From Brevundimonas bullata (GTDB taxonomy: Bacteria > Pseudomonadota > Alphaproteobacteria > Caulobacterales > Caulobacteraceae), in contig NZ_JACHLM010000006.1 of the NCBI RefSeq assembly GCF_014207965.1, positions 248,001-312,000 of the forward strand: DNA of 64,000 nucleotides, in the 5' to 3' direction. Shown in pieces: positions 1 to 7,896 of this stretch; position 1 is the stretch's first letter; each line of letters begins with the position of its first letter. The position numbers were made by a program, and so were the translations under genes. The notes under the pieces are model-generated. The model searched no databases, was not told where the DNA came from, and saw nothing but the letters and a program-made list of their open reading frames with translations.

Positions 1-604
1 GTCCTTCTCGGCCGGCGCCGCGACCGACAACCGCTCCAAGGCGGCGTCCAAGTCCGACGGAAACCCCTTCGTCTATGGGGCTGCGGAATGGGAGAGCGCC
101 AGCGGCCTCTTCTATGGTTCGGGCGGCCTGGAGACCATCGACGGCGGCGGCTCCAAGCTGGAGTCCGAGCTGGTGGCCGGCGTCCGGCCCGAGTTCGCCG
201 GCTTCGACTTCGACCTGAACGTCGCCCACAAGAACCGCTTCGACGCCGACCCCGGCTATGACAATGACGCCTGGGAGTTCACCGCCGACATGAAGCGCTC
301 GATCGGTCCGGCCAGCGCCCGCCTGCGGCTGCAGCACTCGCCCGACGGCACGGGCTCGACCAAGGCCTGGACCTGGGTGGCGCTGCGCGGCGGCTGGGAT
401 TTCACCGACAAGCTGAACGTCTCGGCCGAGGTCGGCCGTCGCGATCAGGACAACAGCATCGACTACACCGGCTGGAACGTCGGCGGCGCCTACGCCCTGA
501 CGCCCAAGGTCGAGCTGGACCTGCGCTGGCATGACACCGACGCCGACGTTCCGGGCGAACAATACAAGGGCGCCCTGGTGGCCGGGATCAATTTCGCCTT
601 CTGA
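1..604 (+). CDS. TorF family putative porin (5' end outside window)
   Basis: The reading frame is open from base 2, so the start codon and signal peptide lie upstream of the window; about 200 C-terminal residues are visible. They show alternating hydrophobic and polar residues typical of an outer-membrane beta-barrel, with repeated YGSGGLE/ELVAGVRPEFAGFD-like strands, many aromatic girdle residues, and a terminal phenylalanine as expected for BAM-dependent insertion. The pattern matches the TorF/gcw_chp family of alphaproteobacterial porin-like proteins. The substrate cannot be read from sequence. It is followed 52 bases later by a small gene on the same strand. Confidence 0.75.
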   Translation, partial: SFSAGAATDNRSKAASKSDGNPFVYGAAEWESASGLFYGSGGLETIDGGGSKLESELVAGVRPEFAGFDFDLNVAHKNRFDADPGYDNDAWEFTADMKRSIGPASARLRLQHSPDGTGSTKAWTWVALRGGWDFTDKLNVSAEVGRRDQDNSIDYTGWNVGGAYALTPKVELDLRWHDTDADVPGEQYKGALVAGINFAF

Positions 605-656
605 CTTTCTGGCGATCTTCGGTGGCTTATCGACGGAAAGGGCCTACGTTACAGGC

Positions 657-890
657 ATGACTTTCCGTCCGACGACCTTAGAACGTGCTTATCAACTGGC
701 TGGGAGCGGCGCCTGCCGCACCGTCAGCGATGTCAAACAGGCCCTCCAGATCGAGGGCTATGATCGCATTCAGGACAGCCTGTACGGCGGCACCATCACC
801 GCCGCCCTGCGCAAGCTCTGCCAGGCGCACTATGTCGGCGGCCCCGCCGAAACCTCCACCGCAGATCAGGACGAAGAAGAAGACGCCTGA
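657..890 (+). CDS. Small conserved hypothetical protein (77 aa)
   Basis: A 77-residue protein starting at ATG 657. A longer reading from base 531 would overlap the porin and was not used. The core (LERAYQLAGSGACRTVSDV, then a predicted helix ending in ALRKLCQA) resembles small helical proteins common in Caulobacterales and Sphingomonadales that combine an N-terminal helix, a short acidic loop and a conserved ALRxLC near the end. The C-terminal tail is acidic (DQDEEEDA). No signal peptide or membrane segment is visible and no function is known to me. There is no strong ribosome binding site, so the start is less certain than the frame. Confidence 0.6.
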   Translation: MTFRPTTLERAYQLAGSGACRTVSDVKQALQIEGYDRIQDSLYGGTITAALRKLCQAHYVGGPAETSTADQDEEEDA

Positions 891-901
891 CATCAAGGGC
901 C

Positions 902-930
902 TTGATTTGGACGCCAACCCCGTCCATATT
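902..930 (+). promoter_or_regulatory. Candidate sigma-70 promoter of the first cold-shock gene
   Basis: TTGATT at 902-907 and CATATT at 925-930 are separated by 17 bases, placing transcription start near 936-938. That is where sequence similarity to the leader of the second cold-shock gene begins. The equivalent elements of the second gene are spaced identically (1381-1409). Confidence 0.5.
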
Positions 931-933
931 CTG

Positions 934-1059
934 CCTGTCGATCTCTCTGCGTAACGCTGCTGCCCTTTGCTCTGCGCACCGAGGACTAAGCCGATCCATT
1001 CAGACCCGACAGGCCGAAGGGATGTTCCTTTTGGCTAACGACTAGCGGAGGTCCTGAAA
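934..1059 (+). promoter_or_regulatory. Structured leader (5' UTR) of first cold-shock gene
   Basis: About 120 bases of leader that align along nearly their whole length with 1413-1542 ahead of the second cold-shock gene. CCTGTCG at 934-940 can pair with CGACAGG at 1007-1013. In the second copy the arm is CTTGTCG, which keeps pairing through a G-U wobble. The estimated transcription start lies inside this arm, so its first bases may not be transcribed. Long structured leaders are an established means of cold induction for CspA-type genes; that this one acts so is inference. Confidence 0.5.
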
Positions 1060-1272
1060 ATGGCTACCGGCACTGTTAAATGGTTTAACTCCACCAAGGG
1101 CTACGGCTTCATCCAACCCGATGACGGCGGCAAAGACGTGTTCGTGCACATCTCGGCTGTCGAAGCTGCCGGCCTGCGTGGCCTCGACGAGAACCAAAAG
1201 GTCTCGTACGAAATCGAGCGCGACCGTCGCTCGGGCAAGGAATCGGCTGGTCAACTGAAGACCGAAGGCTGA
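1060..1272 (+). CDS. Cold-shock protein, CspA family
   Basis: A 70-residue single cold-shock domain. It carries the RNA-binding motifs RNP1 (KGYGFIQ, about residues 13-19) and RNP2 (VFVHI, about 27-31) on the five-stranded OB fold, and the usual start [10 protein letters not shown]. Such proteins bind single-stranded RNA or DNA and melt secondary structure at low temperature. GGAGG stands nine bases before the ATG. It is about 80 percent identical (56 of 70 by eye) to the product of the next gene, suggesting tandem duplication. Caulobacter has several paralogues, some cold-induced and some stationary-phase; which this matches cannot be told here. Confidence 0.95.
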   Translation: MATGTVKWFNSTKGYGFIQPDDGGKDVFVHISAVEAAGLRGLDENQKVSYEIERDRRSGKESAGQLKTEG

Positions 1273-1304
1273 TTTCTCGCGCCGTTCATTCGGCGCGGAT
1301 TTCG

Positions 1305-1340
1305 AACGGCGGCGACGGCTTCGGCTGTCGCCGCCGTTTT
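1305..1340 (+). terminator. Intrinsic terminator of first cold-shock gene
   Basis: A 12-base perfect inverted repeat (AACGGCGGCGAC / GTCGCCGCCGTT) with a 10-base loop, ending in TTTTCGTTTG. It lies 32 bases after the stop codon. Confidence 0.8.
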
Positions 1341-1380
1341 CGTTTGTGGCGTCCAGTTTCAGCCAAATGGCGCCCGGCCC

Positions 1381-1409
1381 TTGCTAAACGGCGGTAAAGC
1401 GCCCACCTT
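1381..1409 (+). promoter_or_regulatory. Candidate promoter of second cold-shock gene
   Basis: TTGCTA at 1381-1386 and CACCTT at 1404-1409, 17 bases apart. Found by alignment to the promoter of the first cold-shock gene; the -10 is weaker there than in copy one. Confidence 0.35.
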
Positions 1410-1412
1410 TCA

Positions 1413-1542
1413 CTTGTCGATCTCTCTGCGAAACGCTGCTGCCCCTTTGCATCGCGCACCGAGGTCCAAAGCCGATCCCATTCAGACCCGACAGGCCACC
1501 AGGATATCCTTCCTGCGGCTACTCAAACGGGGAGTCCTGCAA
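1413..1542 (+). promoter_or_regulatory. Structured leader (5' UTR) of second cold-shock gene
   Basis: Homologous to 934-1059, with small insertions and scattered substitutions. CTTGTCG at 1413-1419 can pair with CGACAGG at 1489-1495. GGGGAG lies about ten bases before the ATG. The similarity is continuous through both leaders and into the coding regions. Confidence 0.5.
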
Positions 1543-1755
1543 ATGGCTACCGGCACTGTCAAATGGTACAACTCCACCAAGGGCTATGGTTTCATCCAGC
1601 CCGATGATGGCGGCAAGGACGTCTTCGTTCACGCCACGGCCGTCGAGGCCTCTTCGCTCGGTTCGCTGAACGAAAACCAAAAAGTCTCTTACGAAATCGA
1701 ACGCGACAGCCGCAGCGGTAAAGAATCCGCCGGCCGTCTTCAGGCTGCTGACTAA
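1543..1755 (+). CDS. Cold-shock protein, CspA family (second copy)
   Basis: A 70-residue cold-shock domain protein with RNP1 KGYGFIQ and RNP2 VFVHA; the start [10 protein letters not shown] is used rather than a longer in-frame reading from 1381, which would run through the leader. It differs from the upstream copy at about 14 positions, concentrated in the loop after RNP2 and at the C terminus. The RNP2 isoleucine is replaced by alanine, which may change nucleic-acid affinity. A GC-rich hairpin at 1770-1789 follows, without a clear T-run. Confidence 0.95.
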   Translation: MATGTVKWYNSTKGYGFIQPDDGGKDVFVHATAVEASSLGSLNENQKVSYEIERDSRSGKESAGRLQAAD

Positions 1756-1860
1756 TCTCAGCACCTGAACGGCGGCCTTCAGGCCGCCGAACTCGCTTTC
1801 TATCCGCTGAGGGGCCGGCCGCGCTTGCGCGCCGGCCCTGACGCCATCTGGAGATGCCTC

Positions 1861-2121
1861 ATGAGCGCCCTCGCCGACAAGATCCCGACTATGAACGCCG
1901 CCGACCTCAAGGCTCTGCGCGCCAACGCCGCGCGCCTGCTGGACTCGGGCTCGCCCGTTCAGGTCGCCTCGGCCACAGAGATCATTCCGCTGATCGACGC
2001 CCGTCTCGAAGAGATCGCCGCCGCGCCTAAGGCGCCCGTGGTCCGGAAGCGCGCCGCGCCCAAGAAGAAGCTAGAGCCCGTCACAGGCCACCAGACCGCC
2101 CTGCCCGGCAAGACGGTCTGA
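1861..2121 (+). CDS. Small basic hypothetical protein (86 aa)
   Basis: An 86-residue protein starting at ATG 1861 with GGAG about eight bases upstream. The N-terminal two thirds are predicted helical (MSALADKIPTMNAADLKALR and onward, ending in IDARLEEIAA). The C-terminal third is Lys/Arg/Pro/Ala-rich (VRKRAAPKKK), like the tails of nucleic-acid-binding or nucleoid-associated proteins. No named family is recognised and no signal peptide or membrane segment is seen. A GC-rich hairpin (GGGCCGGC arms, about 1812-1838) just precedes it. It converges with the transsulfuration operon, leaving only 22 bases between stop codons. Confidence 0.65.
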   Translation: MSALADKIPTMNAADLKALRANAARLLDSGSPVQVASATEIIPLIDARLEEIAAAPKAPVVRKRAAPKKKLEPVTGHQTALPGKTV

Positions 2122-2143
2122 TTTCGCATCGGCGCCTAGCGCA

Positions 2144-3316
2144 TTAGCTGAGGGCCTGATCCAGATCGGCGATCAGGTCTTCCACGTCCTCGACCCCGAC
2201 TGACAGCCGGATCAGGTTGTCGGTGACGCCGCCGGCCTCGCGAACCTCCTTCGGCACGCTGGCGTGGGTCATGATCGCCGGGTGGTTCACCAGGCTTTCG
2301 ACCCCGCCCAGCGACTCCGCCAGGGTGAAGACCTGCACCCGCTCCAGCACCCGCTTGGTCCGCTCTAGGTCGCCGTCGATCAACACCGTGACCATGCCGC
2401 CGAAGCGGCCGTTCATCTGGCGCGCGGCCAGTTCGTGCTGCGGGTGACTGATCAGGCCCGGATAGATGACCTTGGCCACGCCGCCGTTCTTCCTATCGGC
2501 CCGGTCTTCCAGCCAGCGGGCCACGGCCATGGCGTTCTCGTTGTGCGCCTTCATGCGCAGGCCCAGGGTCTTCAGCCCCCGGTTGGCCAGGAAGGCGTCG
2601 AACGGCCCCATGACGCCGCCGATCGAGTTCTGCAGGAACTTGATCTGCGCCGCCATCTCGGCGTCCTTGGCCACCAGAACGCCGGCGACGATGTCGGAGT
2701 GGCCGTTCAGGTACTTGGTCGCCGAGTGCATCACCACGTCAGCGCCGAGCGCCAGCGGCTGCTGGCTCCACGGCGTGGCGAAGGTGTTGTCGACGACCAG
2801 GATCAAGTTGTGCGCCTTGGCGATCTTCGACAGGGCCGCGATGTCGGCCAGCTTCATCAGCGGATTGGTGGGCGTCTCGACCCACAGCATCCGGGTCTTG
2901 TCGGTGATGGCCGCGTCGACCGCCGCCAGGTCGGTCAGGTCGATGTAGCTGAAGTCCAGCCCCATCGACCGGCGCCGCACCCGCTCGAACAGCCGCCACG
3001 AGCCGCCGTACAGGTCGTCGCCGGTGACGATGTGCGAACCGGCGTCCAGCAGTTCCAGCGCCGTCGAGGTCGCCGCCATGCCCGAGCCGAAGCCGAAGGC
3101 CTGAACCCCGCCTTCCAGATCAGCGATACAGGCCTCGAAGGCCTCGCGCGTCGGGTTCTTGCCGCGCGCATACTCATAGCCCTTGTTCACGCCCGGGCTT
3201 TCCTGAGCGTAGGTCGAGGTGGCGTAGATCGGCGTCATCACCGCCCCCGTGGTCGGGTCGGGCTTCTGGCCGGCGTGGATGGCGCGGGTCGAGAAACCCT
3301 GGCTGTTCTGGATCAT
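2144..3316 (-). CDS. Cystathionine gamma-lyase / gamma-synthase family PLP enzyme
   Basis: A 390-residue Cys/Met-metabolism PLP enzyme (fold type I), full length for the family. The PLP lysine is in HSATKYLNGH (Lys201), the phosphate-binding region includes GSGMAAT (about 78-84), and the cofactor aspartate is in VVDNTFATP (about 174-182). The family includes cystathionine gamma-synthase, gamma-lyase and homocysteine/methionine lyases, which are hard to tell apart by motif. Co-transcription with cystathionine beta-synthase favours gamma-lyase, that is cystathionine to cysteine, 2-oxobutyrate and ammonia. It is the last of three minus-strand genes with seven-base gaps. Confidence 0.88.
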   Translation of the reverse strand: MIQNSQGFSTRAIHAGQKPDPTTGAVMTPIYATSTYAQESPGVNKGYEYARGKNPTREAFEACIADLEGGVQAFGFGSGMAATSTALELLDAGSHIVTGDDLYGGSWRLFERVRRRSMGLDFSYIDLTDLAAVDAAITDKTRMLWVETPTNPLMKLADIAALSKIAKAHNLILVVDNTFATPWSQQPLALGADVVMHSATKYLNGHSDIVAGVLVAKDAEMAAQIKFLQNSIGGVMGPFDAFLANRGLKTLGLRMKAHNENAMAVARWLEDRADRKNGGVAKVIYPGLISHPQHELAARQMNGRFGGMVTVLIDGDLERTKRVLERVQVFTLAESLGGVESLVNHPAIMTHASVPKEVREAGGVTDNLIRLSVGVEDVEDLIADLDQALS

Positions 3317-3323
3317 AATGGGT

Positions 3324-4055
3324 TCAAACCTCAGGGATCAGCGTCCGGCGAAAGAAGCCGTCGGCGCGTTCAAATATGTCCGTCCATTCGCCGGGACGGA
3401 AGTGATGGCGTCTGACATTCAGGACGACGATCTCGACCGGGACACCCTGCTCACCCAGAATCCGGGCCCAGCGCTTTGTACGACGGGGCGGAATGACGGG
3501 GTCGCCTGCGGCGTGGATCAGCATGACCGATGGCCGGCGCACGATTTCCCTCTGCCGGACGTTGCCGGCAGAGGCCACGCCGACGACGGCGCGGATGGGA
3601 GTTTGCTGCACGGCGACCTCTGCGGCCAGATAGCCGCCACGCGAATAGCCCATGGCGCCCAGACACGATGCATGGACCCCCGGCAAGGCAAGCGTCCAGT
3701 CGGTCGCATCGACAACAGCCCGGGGCCACCAACCCAGTTCATCAGATTGGGCAGCGTCCCGAGCATCGCTGAAATAGTCCGGCATGACGATGCGGTAGCC
3801 CAGCTCCGCAAGACGCCGCCCATGCTCCACAAAGACCGGCAAATCAGCCACAAGCCCGCCCGCGCCATGCAGAAGCAACAGGGTCGCGCCGCTCATCGGC
3901 CCCGTATCCGTCACCGGCTCTATGACAATAATCGGCCTTTCAAGTCCCCGCGTCTGATATACTGCCTGATGGACACCGCCCGGTTGCGCCCACGCTAGGC
4001 CGCCCATAGGCAGGCTTGCGAATGCGCCCAGCGCTAGGCGACGGGTGACCTCCAT
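3324..4055 (-). CDS. Exported alpha/beta hydrolase (dienelactone hydrolase-like)
   Basis: A 243-residue protein with an N-terminal signal (TRRLALGAFASLPMGGLAWA then Q); the twin arginine and following hydrophobic stretch could be a Tat signal. The mature part has an alpha/beta-hydrolase oxyanion motif LLLHGAGG (about 60-67), a nucleophile elbow GYSRGG (Ser138), a likely acid in AAGDPVIP (Asp185) and a histidine in RRHHF (217/218), so a complete triad. The substrate is unknown. It sits between the two transsulfuration genes with seven-base gaps on each side, so it is co-transcribed although its periplasmic location does not obviously fit cytosolic sulfur metabolism. Confidence 0.8.
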   Translation of the reverse strand: MEVTRRLALGAFASLPMGGLAWAQPGGVHQAVYQTRGLERPIIVIEPVTDTGPMSGATLLLLHGAGGLVADLPVFVEHGRRLAELGYRIVMPDYFSDARDAAQSDELGWWPRAVVDATDWTLALPGVHASCLGAMGYSRGGYLAAEVAVQQTPIRAVVGVASAGNVRQREIVRRPSVMLIHAAGDPVIPPRRTKRWARILGEQGVPVEIVVLNVRRHHFRPGEWTDIFERADGFFRRTLIPEV

Positions 4056-4062
4056 CGTTTGC

Positions 4063-5466
4063 TTACCGGTTCAGGCTGAGGTGGTTGATCAAGTCGGTGC
4101 GGGCTATCAGGCCGACGAAGGTCTCGCCGTCCAGAACGATGGCCACGCGGTCGCGGTCGAAGATCGGGATCAGAGCGTCCAGGGATTCCGTCACCTGCAG
4201 CGTGTCCAGATCGCGAGTCATGGCCGAGGAGACGGGCTTGGCGAAGCGTTCCTTCCGCGTGATCTCGTCGGTGTTCATGATGTGGACGATGTCGCTCTCG
4301 TCCAGGATGCCGACCAGACGGCCGTCCTGAATGACCGGCAGTTGCGAGACGCCGTCGCCCTTCATCCGCTTGAAGGCGGTGTCCAGGGTGTCGTCGGGGC
4401 CGATCACCACCACGTCGCCATTGGCGTATTTGCGCGTGATCAGGTCCGACAGGTCGCCGTGCAGCTCGCGCTGGGTCAGGCCCTGATCGGCCAGCCAGGC
4501 GTCGTTATAGACCTTGGACAGATACTTGGCCCCGGTATCGCACACGAAGGTCACGACCCGCTTCGGCTCGGTCTGCTCCCGGCACCAGCGCAGGGCCGTG
4601 GCGATCAGGGTGCCCGACGACGAGCCCGCCAGAATGCCTTCCTTCAGCAGCAGGTCGCGCACTGTGGCGATCGCCTCTGAGTCCGGGATTGAATAGGCCT
4701 TGTCGATCAGGTCGGGATCAGCCGTCTCGGGCATGAAGTTCTGGCCGATGCCTTCGACCGAATAGCTGCCGTCAGGCCCCGCCACGCCCTCGTTGATCAG
4801 ACCCGCAAGCGCCGATCCGACCGGGTCCGCCAGGATGATCTGGGCGTCCGAACCTTGCGCCTTCAGATAGCGGGCGATGCCGGTGATGGTGCCGCCCGAA
4901 CCGATGCCGGCGACGAAGGCGTCGACCTGACCCTCCATCTGCTCGAAGATTTCCGGGCCGGTCGTCTTGAAGTGGGCCTCGGAGTTGGCGTCGTTGGCGA
5001 ACTGGTTGACGAAGTAGCCGCCCGGAATCTGCTGGGCCAGACGCTCGGCCATGTCGGTGTAGTATTCAGGGTGGCCGTGCGGCACGTCAGAGCGGGTCAG
5101 GCGCACATCGGCGCCCATGGCCCGCAGATGCTGGATCTTCTCCTTCGACATCTTGTCGGGGATGACCAGCAAGACCTTGTAGCCCTTCTGCTTGCCGACC
5201 AAAGTCAGAGCCAGGCCGGTGTTGCCCGCCGTGGCTTCCACGATGGTGCCGCCCGGCTTCAGCCAGCCCGCGTTTTCCGCGGCCTCGATCATCGACAGGG
5301 CGATGCGGTCCTTGATGGAGCCGCCGGGATTCTGGCTCTCCAGCTTCAGGAAAAGGCGGCAGGGCCCGGTGTCGATCCGCGTCACCTCGACCATCGGCGT
5401 CTTGCCGATCAGGTCCAGCAGAGAGCCCACGGGGCGGATCAGGACGGGGGCGTCGGACATCGACAT
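4063..5466 (-). CDS. Cystathionine beta-synthase
   Basis: A 467-residue protein. The N-terminal about 320 residues are a fold type II PLP domain with lysine in PGGSIKDRIA (Lys52), the substrate loop EATAGNTG and the PLP phosphate loop GSGGTITG. The C-terminal part carries two CBS motifs (about 340-395 and 410-460), the architecture of cystathionine beta-synthase rather than plain cysteine synthase. It would condense serine and homocysteine to cystathionine as the first step of reverse transsulfuration, with the CBS pair as a regulatory module. It is the first gene of the operon. MSMSD at 5466 or the internal Met at 5460 could be the start. Confidence 0.9.
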   Translation of the reverse strand: MSMSDAPVLIRPVGSLLDLIGKTPMVEVTRIDTGPCRLFLKLESQNPGGSIKDRIALSMIEAAENAGWLKPGGTIVEATAGNTGLALTLVGKQKGYKVLLVIPDKMSKEKIQHLRAMGADVRLTRSDVPHGHPEYYTDMAERLAQQIPGGYFVNQFANDANSEAHFKTTGPEIFEQMEGQVDAFVAGIGSGGTITGIARYLKAQGSDAQIILADPVGSALAGLINEGVAGPDGSYSVEGIGQNFMPETADPDLIDKAYSIPDSEAIATVRDLLLKEGILAGSSSGTLIATALRWCREQTEPKRVVTFVCDTGAKYLSKVYNDAWLADQGLTQRELHGDLSDLITRKYANGDVVVIGPDDTLDTAFKRMKGDGVSQLPVIQDGRLVGILDESDIVHIMNTDEITRKERFAKPVSSAMTRDLDTLQVTESLDALIPIFDRDRVAIVLDGETFVGLIARTDLINHLSLNR

Positions 5467-5580
5467 GCGGAAGGCTCCGAAAACAGCGTGTTTAGCGGCG
5501 GAAGCTGGGCGTCGTCGCCCTCGCGGTCAACTCACGCAAGTTTTCACCTATTTGCCCCGAAGCGCATTACAAAGGGCGCA

Positions 5581-7896
5581 ATGACCAAGACGCCCAAACG
5601 CCCCGCCGCGGGTCTGCCCGACCGAGACACCCTGATCGCCTTCCTGCGCGAAGCCGGCGAGGCCGAAAAGGCCGACATCGCCCGCGTCTTCGGATTGAAG
5701 GGCATCGAACGCCGCCAACTGCGCGAAATGCTGAAGACGCTGGAAGCCGAAGGCGTCCTCGGCAAGCGCGGCCGCAAGGGCTTTGCCGAGGCCGGCGCCC
5801 TGCCCGCCGTGGGCGTGGCCGACGTGGTGGACCGCGACGCGGACGGCGAGCTCTACGTCGAACTGGTCAAGGGCGGCGAGGATGCGCCACGGGCCCTGTT
5901 GCTGCCGGATCGCGAGGGCAAGACGCCCGCGCCCGGCATGGGCGACCGTCTACTGGTCAAGTTCTCGCGCGGGACCGAGGGCTGGGAAGCCCGGCTGGTC
6001 AAGCGGCTGGACGCCGGGACCAACCGCGTCCTGGGCGTGATCCGCAAGTCGGCGCGCGAAACCCGCGTCGAGCCGGTCGACAAGCGCTCCAAGGACGTGC
6101 TGCTGATCCCGAACGCCGTGGCGGGCGACCTGCGCGACGGCGACCTGGTGCTGGCCTCGATTGAAAAGAGCGATCACCGCCACGGGCCGAAACGCGGCAA
6201 GATTCTCGAGACCATCGGCCGCGAGGACGATCCCCGCGCCGCCTCCATCATCGCCATCCACGCCCACGGCCTGCCCACCGGCTTCTCGGAACAGGTCGAG
6301 CGCGAGGCCGAGGACCAGGCCCTGCCGACGCTGAAGGGCCGCGAGGACCTGCGCGAGGTTCCCTTCATCACCATCGACCCGGCCGATGCGCGCGACCACG
6401 ACGACGCCGTCTATGCCGAGCGTGACACTGACCCGAAGAACCCCGACGGCTGGATCGTCTGGGTCGCCATCGCCGACGTGGCAGCCTACGTCCGCCCCAA
6501 CTCGGCCCTGGACCGCGAGGCGCGCGACAAGGGCAACTCGACCTACTTCCCCGACCGCGTGGAGCCCATGCTGCCGGAGGTCCTGTCTAACGGCCTGTGC
6601 AGCCTGAAGCAGGGCGAGAACCGCGCCTGCATGGCCGTGCGGATGATCTTCGACAAGGACGGGAAGAAGACCGGGCACAAGTTCATGCGCGGCCTGATGC
6701 GGTCCCACGCCAAGCTCAGCTACGAACAGGCCCAGTCCGCCATCGACGGCCAGCAGGATGATGTGACGGGTCCGATCATGGACGCCATCCTCTATCCGCT
6801 GTGGAACGCCTATTCGACCATGCTGAAGGGCCGCCAGCGCCGCAGTCCCCTGGCCATCGAAAGCCCCGAGCGCCGCATCATCATGGGACCCGACGGCGGT
6901 ATCGCCGCCATCGAGCCGCGCAAGTCGCTGGAGGCCCACCGCCTGATCGAAGAAATGATGATCCAGGCCAACGTCTGCGCCGCCGAGACGCTGGAAAAGA
7001 CGCGCACGCCGCTGATCTATCGCGTCCACGAAGCGCCCAGCCAGGAGAAGATCTTCAACCTGGCCGACTTCCTGCACACCATCGGCAAGCCCTGGAACAA
7101 GGGCGAGCCGGCCAACACCAAGCGGTTCAACAAGCTGCTGGACGAAACCCGCGACGGCCCCCACGCCGAGGTGGTCAACGAGGTGGTCCTGCGCACCCAG
7201 ATGCAGGCCGTCTATTCCCCGGACAACGTCGGCCACTTCGGTCTGCACCTGGACCGCTACGCCCACTTCACCTCGCCGATCCGGCGCTATTCCGACCTGA
7301 TCGTTCACCGCGGCCTGATCCGCGGCCTGAACCTGGGCTCGGACGGCCTGACGGACCGCGAGATCGCCGAACTGACCGCTATCGCTGAGCAGGTCACGAG
7401 CACCGAGCGTCGCTCCATGGCCGCCGAGCGCGACGCCATGGACCGCTACATCGCCGCCTTCCTGGAAGACCACGTCGGCGCGACCTTCGGCGGACGGATC
7501 ACCGGCGTCACCCGCTTCGGCCTGTTCGTGCGGCTGGACGAGACGGGCGCCGACGGCCTGGTGCCGGTCTCGACGCTCGGCAGCGAGTATTTCACCCACG
7601 ACGACCGCGCCCACGCCCTGGTCGGCGAGCGCACCGGCAAGCGCTTCACCCTGGGCCGTCGCGTCGAGGTCAAGCTGATGGAGGCCACGCCGGTCACCGG
7701 CGGTCTGGTGCTGGAAATGGTGTCAGAGCCGGACCCGCGCGATCCCAACGCCCCGGCTCCCCGCTATGGCATCCGTGGACGCGGTGGCGACGGCCCGCCC
7801 AAGCGTGGCAAGGGTCGCCCCGGCGGTCCCAAGCCCCGCAACGGCGTCAAGCCCTCCGGCGGGCTGAAGGGGGTTCGCAAGGGCAAGCGGAAGTGA
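5581..7896 (+). CDS. rnr: Ribonuclease R
   Basis: A 771-residue 3'-5' exoribonuclease that degrades structured RNA. In order it shows an N-terminal winged-helix region (about 10-60), cold-shock domains, the RNB catalytic domain with the metal-binding cluster around DARDHDDAVYAE (about 270) and RYSDLIVHRGLI, an S1 domain near the C terminus (VGATFGGRITGVTRFGLFV) and a basic Gly/Arg/Lys-rich tail typical of RNase R. The frame is open far upstream over the opposite-strand cystathionine beta-synthase, but the first residues with family similarity follow ATG 5581. Its stop overlaps the GTG start of the Nudix gene, indicating translational coupling. Confidence 0.95.
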   Translation: MTKTPKRPAAGLPDRDTLIAFLREAGEAEKADIARVFGLKGIERRQLREMLKTLEAEGVLGKRGRKGFAEAGALPAVGVADVVDRDADGELYVELVKGGEDAPRALLLPDREGKTPAPGMGDRLLVKFSRGTEGWEARLVKRLDAGTNRVLGVIRKSARETRVEPVDKRSKDVLLIPNAVAGDLRDGDLVLASIEKSDHRHGPKRGKILETIGREDDPRAASIIAIHAHGLPTGFSEQVEREAEDQALPTLKGREDLREVPFITIDPADARDHDDAVYAERDTDPKNPDGWIVWVAIADVAAYVRPNSALDREARDKGNSTYFPDRVEPMLPEVLSNGLCSLKQGENRACMAVRMIFDKDGKKTGHKFMRGLMRSHAKLSYEQAQSAIDGQQDDVTGPIMDAILYPLWNAYSTMLKGRQRRSPLAIESPERRIIMGPDGGIAAIEPRKSLEAHRLIEEMMIQANVCAAETLEKTRTPLIYRVHEAPSQEKIFNLADFLHTIGKPWNKGEPANTKRFNKLLDETRDGPHAEVVNEVVLRTQMQAVYSPDNVGHFGLHLDRYAHFTSPIRRYSDLIVHRGLIRGLNLGSDGLTDREIAELTAIAEQVTSTERRSMAAERDAMDRYIAAFLEDHVGATFGGRITGVTRFGLFVRLDETGADGLVPVSTLGSEYFTHDDRAHALVGERTGKRFTLGRRVEVKLMEATPVTGGLVLEMVSEPDPRDPNAPAPRYGIRGRGGDGPPKRGKGRPGGPKPRNGVKPSGGLKGVRKGKRK

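Noticed and set aside
4855-5580. Open frame upstream of rnr, in frame with it
   Set aside because: It lies antisense to cystathionine beta-synthase, has no family similarity and is explained by GC-rich codon structure; rnr begins at 5581.
5467-5580. SAM or SAH riboswitch before the transsulfuration operon
   Set aside because: No recognisable conserved core on the minus strand.
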